From Fibrobacter succinogenes (GTDB lineage Bacteria; Fibrobacterota; Fibrobacteria; Fibrobacterales; Fibrobacteraceae), in NCBI GenBank assembly GCA_902800345.1, contig CADCDO010000002.1:62001-126000 (forward strand): a stretch of DNA of 64,000 nt, written 5' to 3'. Below, piece by piece: positions 60,388-64,000 of the stretch; within the stretch, counting starts at the first letter, position 1; every line of letters begins with the position of its first letter. The position numbers and the translations under genes are program-made. The notes below the pieces were generated by a model. That model was given only the letters and a program-made list of their open reading frames with translations. It had not been told where the DNA came from and made no database searches.

Positions 60388-62706
60388 TCAATGGATTATC
60401 AGGAGTTTACCCTTCTTCGCCTTGGAGGCGCCACGGATAACGTACTGATAGACACCGGGAGCGACAAAATCCCCGTTTCTCATTTTTCCGTCCCATTCGG
60501 CACGGCCGCCGACAACTTCATCGCCTCTAAGCGAAGCCACGAGCTTGCCGCCTCGATTATAAATCTCTATAACCGCATCGTCCGTTATATTTTCGAAAAC
60601 AACATACGGCTGGATACGCGGACGGAACGGATTGGGATACACCTTGACATCCTGGCGGGCATCCGAAGTCATGTTGCCGTCAGTACTGCGCAAGTCGTTT
60701 CTCCTGTACCGCGTAATTCCTGTTTGATGGGCAAACCAGACATAGCCTTGAATCGAGTCCACTGCAATATCCTGGACTTTGTCGCTCAAAAGTCCTTGAC
60801 GCGTCGTAAAGTGAAGAACGGACAACGTATCGGGACTTGTCGAACGCGGAGTCAAGCGGAACGCCCCCTGCGTGGAAGTTCCTACCCAGAGGTTACCGCG
60901 GCTATCAACATCGATACTTGTAAAACCGGATCCCGTCAGGCCGTTCGTCGAAAGAGGGCTCATCAAGGAATCCTGTTCCGCATTCCAATACTCCAGCGAA
61001 GATGTCGTCACGATCCAGAAATAGCCGGACTTCGGTTCATAAACTAAATCCAGCGGTGTCGAGCTCGGGCCGTAATATGTTTTCACAGAATCGGGATGCA
61101 CAACAAGTTCGCCGCCCCTTCTATTCGGAGGCTGGAACGTGAATACATCCAATCCACCATCCGCATCGGTAGCAGGCTGCGCACGCGTTCCCACATACAC
61201 GACCCAGTCGCCTTTTTCGTTCACACGAGCAAGCATCGGACCGCCAATGGAAGAACTTCCTATGTTGTTCGCACAAGATATCGAACCGTCTTCGCTAACG
61301 TAAATCAGGCTATAATGCCCTTTATACGAAGCCGATGTCGTCAGGAATCCCGAGCCGTTAGGAGCCGGAGTTGTCGAAATGGCAATTGAATACCGCATAT
61401 TCTCAAGGAAACTGTCCATGCAATGGTCCGCATTAGCCAAAAAACCATGTTCAAGATTATTTCCCCATTCGGAATACAGGAAATACCCGATACCCCAAAT
61501 GTGGTAGAATGTCGAACCGCTCGGCTGAACGGACAATACCTTCATGTTATGCCCAAGCGCATCCGTTCGGTTACCGAGCCCCGAAGAAAGCGCTCTTCTG
61601 GGTTCGCTCCAGTTATCGTCAGAATTGTACGAAAACCATCCATCCATGGAAGCCGCAAGAACACCTCCCTTCGGAAGGGCTTGGAGTTCATAAGCGCCTT
61701 TAAGCGGGAAATGCATATAGAACGTATAATCATAAACTTTCTTTCCATCGTAAAAGAAAATGTTGTCCGGTCCCGCCAGAATAGCCTTTTTCGATGGAAG
61801 CAGCGTCACCCACTGCACCTTGGACCTGTAATAGTAGCGTTCGACAGTAGTCTCCTTCTTTTCGACCTTCATAATGGAGTCCCGCTCGTACAAGACGGAA
61901 TCCTTCAAAGTCTTCCCGCGAACGACAACCAATTTATCTGATTTATTGAACACGGAAAACGTATCGATGGCTACAAGGGTCTCCCCGTCCTTGTCCCAAA
62001 TTCTCGTACCTTCCGTTGAAAAGGTCTGCAGTTTGTCGTCTTTCCAGGCAATACACTTGATATCGGCGCTGTCACTAGAAGCGTTTTTGACAAGCTTCCA
62101 GGAATTCGGGTTGTTCAATTGCGAATCAGATTCCAGTTTTCCCCAATCCATCTTGCGCACGTAAAGGGACGAGCCCATGGCGACATAAAGCGAATCGCCG
62201 CGAGTCTCCATCGCGCTTATCGGCGTTATCGAAAGGTTCACATCCCTAATCCTTTCCACAGTCAGAATAGAAGTCATGTTCCTCAGGCTAAAGAACGAAA
62301 GCCTGTCTTCGAAAGCAAGGACCATGATTTCGCCATTCACGCCCCCCACACGGGCCATGCCAGGGATTAAACGCACTTTGTTTCCGGCATAGGAGCGGCT
62401 CTTGATATGCCAAGCTCCATTTTCGCCCAACAAAGAAATAATGCCATAGTCACTCACCGAAAAAACACCGAAGGCGTCCGATATAACGACAGCGCTTATG
62501 GACTGGTCGCCCAATCCATTAGACGTCGTATAAACGTTATCGACAGAAAGCGTCCTATAGCGGACACCGCCACCCGTAGCCATGATCAGGCCTTCTCCCA
62601 AGGGTACAGCCGCCCTTATCGGGAAAGGACTTGTATAATTGACCCAGTCAGCGAACGCTGTCGTGGCAACGAAAAAGATACAGATAAGCTTAGATAATAA
62701 TTTCAC
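60388..62706 (-). CDS. PorZ-like two-propeller secreted protein with FlgD/sorting-type C-terminus
   Basis: 772 residues. Signal peptide MKLLSKLICIFFVATTAFA. The body is beta-propeller-like: WVNYTSPFPIRAAVPLGEGL and TTSNGLGDQSISAVVISD are of the PorZ/two-component-propeller type, and GNLWVGTSTQGAFRL with LSDKVQDIAVDSIQGYVWFA are typical propeller blades. The C-terminus (VKVYPNPFRPRIQPYVVFE, VEIYNRGGKLVASL-like, GVYQYVIRG) is a FlgD-Ig/sorting-domain-like beta-sandwich. PorZ belongs to the type IX attachment complex in Bacteroidota, so this suggests a type IX-like secretion route here, but the ECF-like sigma gene nearby is its only local link to regulation. Confidence 0.75.
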   Translation of the reverse strand: MKLLSKLICIFFVATTAFADWVNYTSPFPIRAAVPLGEGLIMATGGGVRYRTLSVDNVYTTSNGLGDQSISAVVISDAFGVFSVSDYGIISLLGENGAWHIKSRSYAGNKVRLIPGMARVGGVNGEIMVLAFEDRLSFFSLRNMTSILTVERIRDVNLSITPISAMETRGDSLYVAMGSSLYVRKMDWGKLESDSQLNNPNSWKLVKNASSDSADIKCIAWKDDKLQTFSTEGTRIWDKDGETLVAIDTFSVFNKSDKLVVVRGKTLKDSVLYERDSIMKVEKKETTVERYYYRSKVQWVTLLPSKKAILAGPDNIFFYDGKKVYDYTFYMHFPLKGAYELQALPKGGVLAASMDGWFSYNSDDNWSEPRRALSSGLGNRTDALGHNMKVLSVQPSGSTFYHIWGIGYFLYSEWGNNLEHGFLANADHCMDSFLENMRYSIAISTTPAPNGSGFLTTSASYKGHYSLIYVSEDGSISCANNIGSSSIGGPMLARVNEKGDWVVYVGTRAQPATDADGGLDVFTFQPPNRRGGELVVHPDSVKTYYGPSSTPLDLVYEPKSGYFWIVTTSSLEYWNAEQDSLMSPLSTNGLTGSGFTSIDVDSRGNLWVGTSTQGAFRLTPRSTSPDTLSVLHFTTRQGLLSDKVQDIAVDSIQGYVWFAHQTGITRYRRNDLRSTDGNMTSDARQDVKVYPNPFRPRIQPYVVFENITDDAVIEIYNRGGKLVASLRGDEVVGGRAEWDGKMRNGDFVAPGVYQYVIRGASKAKKGKLLIIH

Positions 62707-62736
62707 ACTCTAAAATTACGAAATTACAGAAGTTTT

Positions 62737-63351
62737 TCAACTAGCACTTTCGATAATTTCACGCAATGTAGCATCATGCCCCGTTATCAATTTGAGTTCT
62801 TCCTTTTGGATCTCCATTTTTTCACGCATTTTTTCAAACGCGGCCACACGTCGCGAAACGATATTGCTTTTCGAAAGCCCGATCAGACGGCTCAGGTCAC
62901 GAACGCCAAGGCCGCCGATTACTGACAATTCCACAATCATCCTGTCTAGCGGATCCAGCACATCGAGCAGGTACTTGAACTCGTTCATGACCGCATCGGA
63001 ACTCACCCTTTTATCGGGAATCACAAATGTGCATATATCGTCCCCCTCATAACCCACGCGCACGTCGCAAAGGCTCGCAAGCCGTACAACGCGGTCCATG
63101 TTCTCCCTACGGTGTCGGGTATAATGGCAATTCAAAAGTACCGTCTCGAACCACGGCAAGAGATTGATTCCATTGTTCAGTTCCCAGGCCTTTCGGCAAA
63201 AGCGGAGCGCAACTTCCTGAAACAGGTCGTCCGCATCTTCCCTTGTCCCACACTTTTTGAGACACAATTTGTATATTCTATGGGAATATTTTTTCCAAAT
63301 GGTTCCCACCCAGTGAGGAGGACTATAACGAAAGGGACGTGCACGTGACAT
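62737..63351 (-). CDS. ECF-like sigma-70 family factor
   Basis: 204 residues from ATG 63351 (a TTG at 63366 would add five). Region 2 is YSHRIYKLCLKKCGTREDADDLFQEVALRFCRK with the D-A-DD-x-Q-E core; region 4 is LDPLDRMIVELSVIGGLGVRDLSRLIGLSKSNIVSRR, a helix-turn-helix. A 30-residue linker lies between. The C-terminus is a short charged helix. Such factors control envelope or secretion genes. It is 30 nt from the divergent-oriented DsbD-like gene start and reads toward the PorZ-like gene 30 nt downstream, so these may be one unit. Confidence 0.85.
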   Translation of the reverse strand: MSRARPFRYSPPHWVGTIWKKYSHRIYKLCLKKCGTREDADDLFQEVALRFCRKAWELNNGINLLPWFETVLLNCHYTRHRRENMDRVVRLASLCDVRVGYEGDDICTFVIPDKRVSSDAVMNEFKYLLDVLDPLDRMIVELSVIGGLGVRDLSRLIGLSKSNIVSRRVAAFEKMREKMEIQKEELKLITGHDATLREIIESAS

Positions 63352-63397
63352 AGATGGTTTTTCCAATATTTTCTACTTCTTATTACGGATTTAATTT

Positions 63398-64000
63398 ATG
63401 AAAATTTTAGACAAATTTGTGGATTTTGAAAATTTTGCAAACAACCGTTTGCAAAAAGCGTCATTTTGCATTTTATTGTTTGCAACGGTTGCGTTTTCAC
63501 AAGAGTTCAACATGAACAACATGCCGCCTCCAGAGGCTAGCATGCGCTATTCCGCAGGGACCCTGCAAAAAGGTTCAACGGTCATTGTGGATATCGTCAT
63601 TCCGGACAACTGGCATGTGAACGCGAACATCGCCGCCGATGAATTCCTGAAGCCCTCGTCCATCGAGATTTCCGCAAAAGGAATCCACTTTGGGGAGCCC
63701 AAGTGGCCCGAACCCATCAAGGAATACAGCGAGGCGCTCGACCTCGAAAACCTGGTGTTCAAAGGATATTTCCAGATTAAGCTCCCCGTGGATAGCGTCG
63801 AAGCAGGTTACGACAGCTTAACGACGCAAGCGACATTCCATTACCAGGCTTGCGACAATTCCATTTGCCTCGCGCCATCCAGCGTCACGTTCGGGGTAGG
63901 CGCCACAGGGTTCAAGAGCAAGACGCAGCAGGCACCCGGATTAAAAAAAAACGATGACGAAGGCCAGGGCAATGCACCAGAAACCTTAACGGATCCCGCA
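63398..64000 (+). CDS. DsbD-like thiol:disulfide interchange protein, N-terminal part (3' truncated)
   Basis: The frame from ATG 63398 is open to the window end (201 codons). The N-terminus carries a signal-like segment (ILLFATVAFS near 28-37), then the DsbD-alpha-type domain: VDIVIPDNWHVNAN, FGEPKWPEP, YQACDNSICLAPSSV (the C-x-x-x-x-x-C redox pair of the DsbD N-terminal domain). A Gln/Lys/Asp-rich linker follows. The membrane core and thioredoxin part are beyond the window. It would supply electrons to periplasmic thioredoxins. Confidence 0.85.
   Translation, partial: MKILDKFVDFENFANNRLQKASFCILLFATVAFSQEFNMNNMPPPEASMRYSAGTLQKGSTVIVDIVIPDNWHVNANIAADEFLKPSSIEISAKGIHFGEPKWPEPIKEYSEALDLENLVFKGYFQIKLPVDSVEAGYDSLTTQATFHYQACDNSICLAPSSVTFGVGATGFKSKTQQAPGLKKNDDEGQGNAPETLTDPA

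Overview
The window looks like chromosomal DNA of a fibre-degrading Fibrobacter (F. succinogenes or a close rumen or gut relative). This is an inference from gene content: lipoprotein GH5 and GH9 cellulases, a four-member secreted CE1-like esterase family, a DUF4874/DUF4832 protein, FCB-type secretion signatures (a PorZ-like propeller protein and sorting-domain-like beta-sandwiches), outer-membrane barrels ending in Phe, and intergenic DNA full of short palindromic repeats. No plasmid, phage or CRISPR feature was seen.

Region by region. 1-3.2 kb: the end of a TPR-like protein, then the leftward rpmH-rnpA-yidD-yidC cluster. 3.4-7.4 kb: divIVA, a DUF167 gene and two tandem Cache-HAMP-GGDEF proteins, one with a degenerate GGDEF site. 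7.4-12.8 kb: a porin-like protein and the dtxR-feoA-feoB operon, whose FeoB carries a long repeat-derived insertion. 12.8-17 kb: a small barrel protein and the coupled clpP-ftsY-lipoprotein-thioredoxin-glycosyltransferase operon. 17-22.1 kb: aroD, a PTS EIIA-like protein, tRNA-Val(CAC), a TolC-like protein and a NYN-domain protein. 22.3-28.6 kb: three CE1-like esterases flanking two decayed genes. 28.8-35.8 kb: glmM, a cupin, two membrane proteins, lysA, a 36-residue microprotein, a CBM48 protein with a histone-H1-like tail, and rpe. 35.8-42 kb: a secreted protein, the DUF4832 protein, the fourth esterase and a GH9 cellulase. 42.5-51.8 kb: a tight six-gene leftward operon for a CBM-like secreted protein, three related outer-membrane barrels of about 740-760 residues, a lipoprotein and a GH18-fold protein with a substituted catalytic Glu. 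52-64 kb: a divergent GH5 cellulase, lpxA, an Rpn/PD-(D/E)XK protein preceded by a structured-looking non-coding cassette, a second glycosyltransferase, an unknown three-gene operon, a CCA-adding-type nucleotidyltransferase, a lipoprotein, the PorZ-like protein, an ECF-like sigma factor and the start of a DsbD-like gene.

The best candidate for an undescribed system is the six-gene operon at 42.5-51.8 kb. Its products all appear to be envelope proteins, it includes a carbohydrate-binding-like protein and a probably inactive glycosidase fold, and it lies divergent to a GH5 cellulase across a promoter region with a perfect 17-bp direct repeat. I infer a glycan-capture or adhesion complex. Also notable are a sorting-domain-like module nested inside a carboxypeptidase-regulatory-like domain in all four esterases, a shared inverted-repeat operator before three of them, the repeat-expanded FeoB, the microprotein at 34.4 kb and the possible structured RNA at 54.3-54.5 kb.
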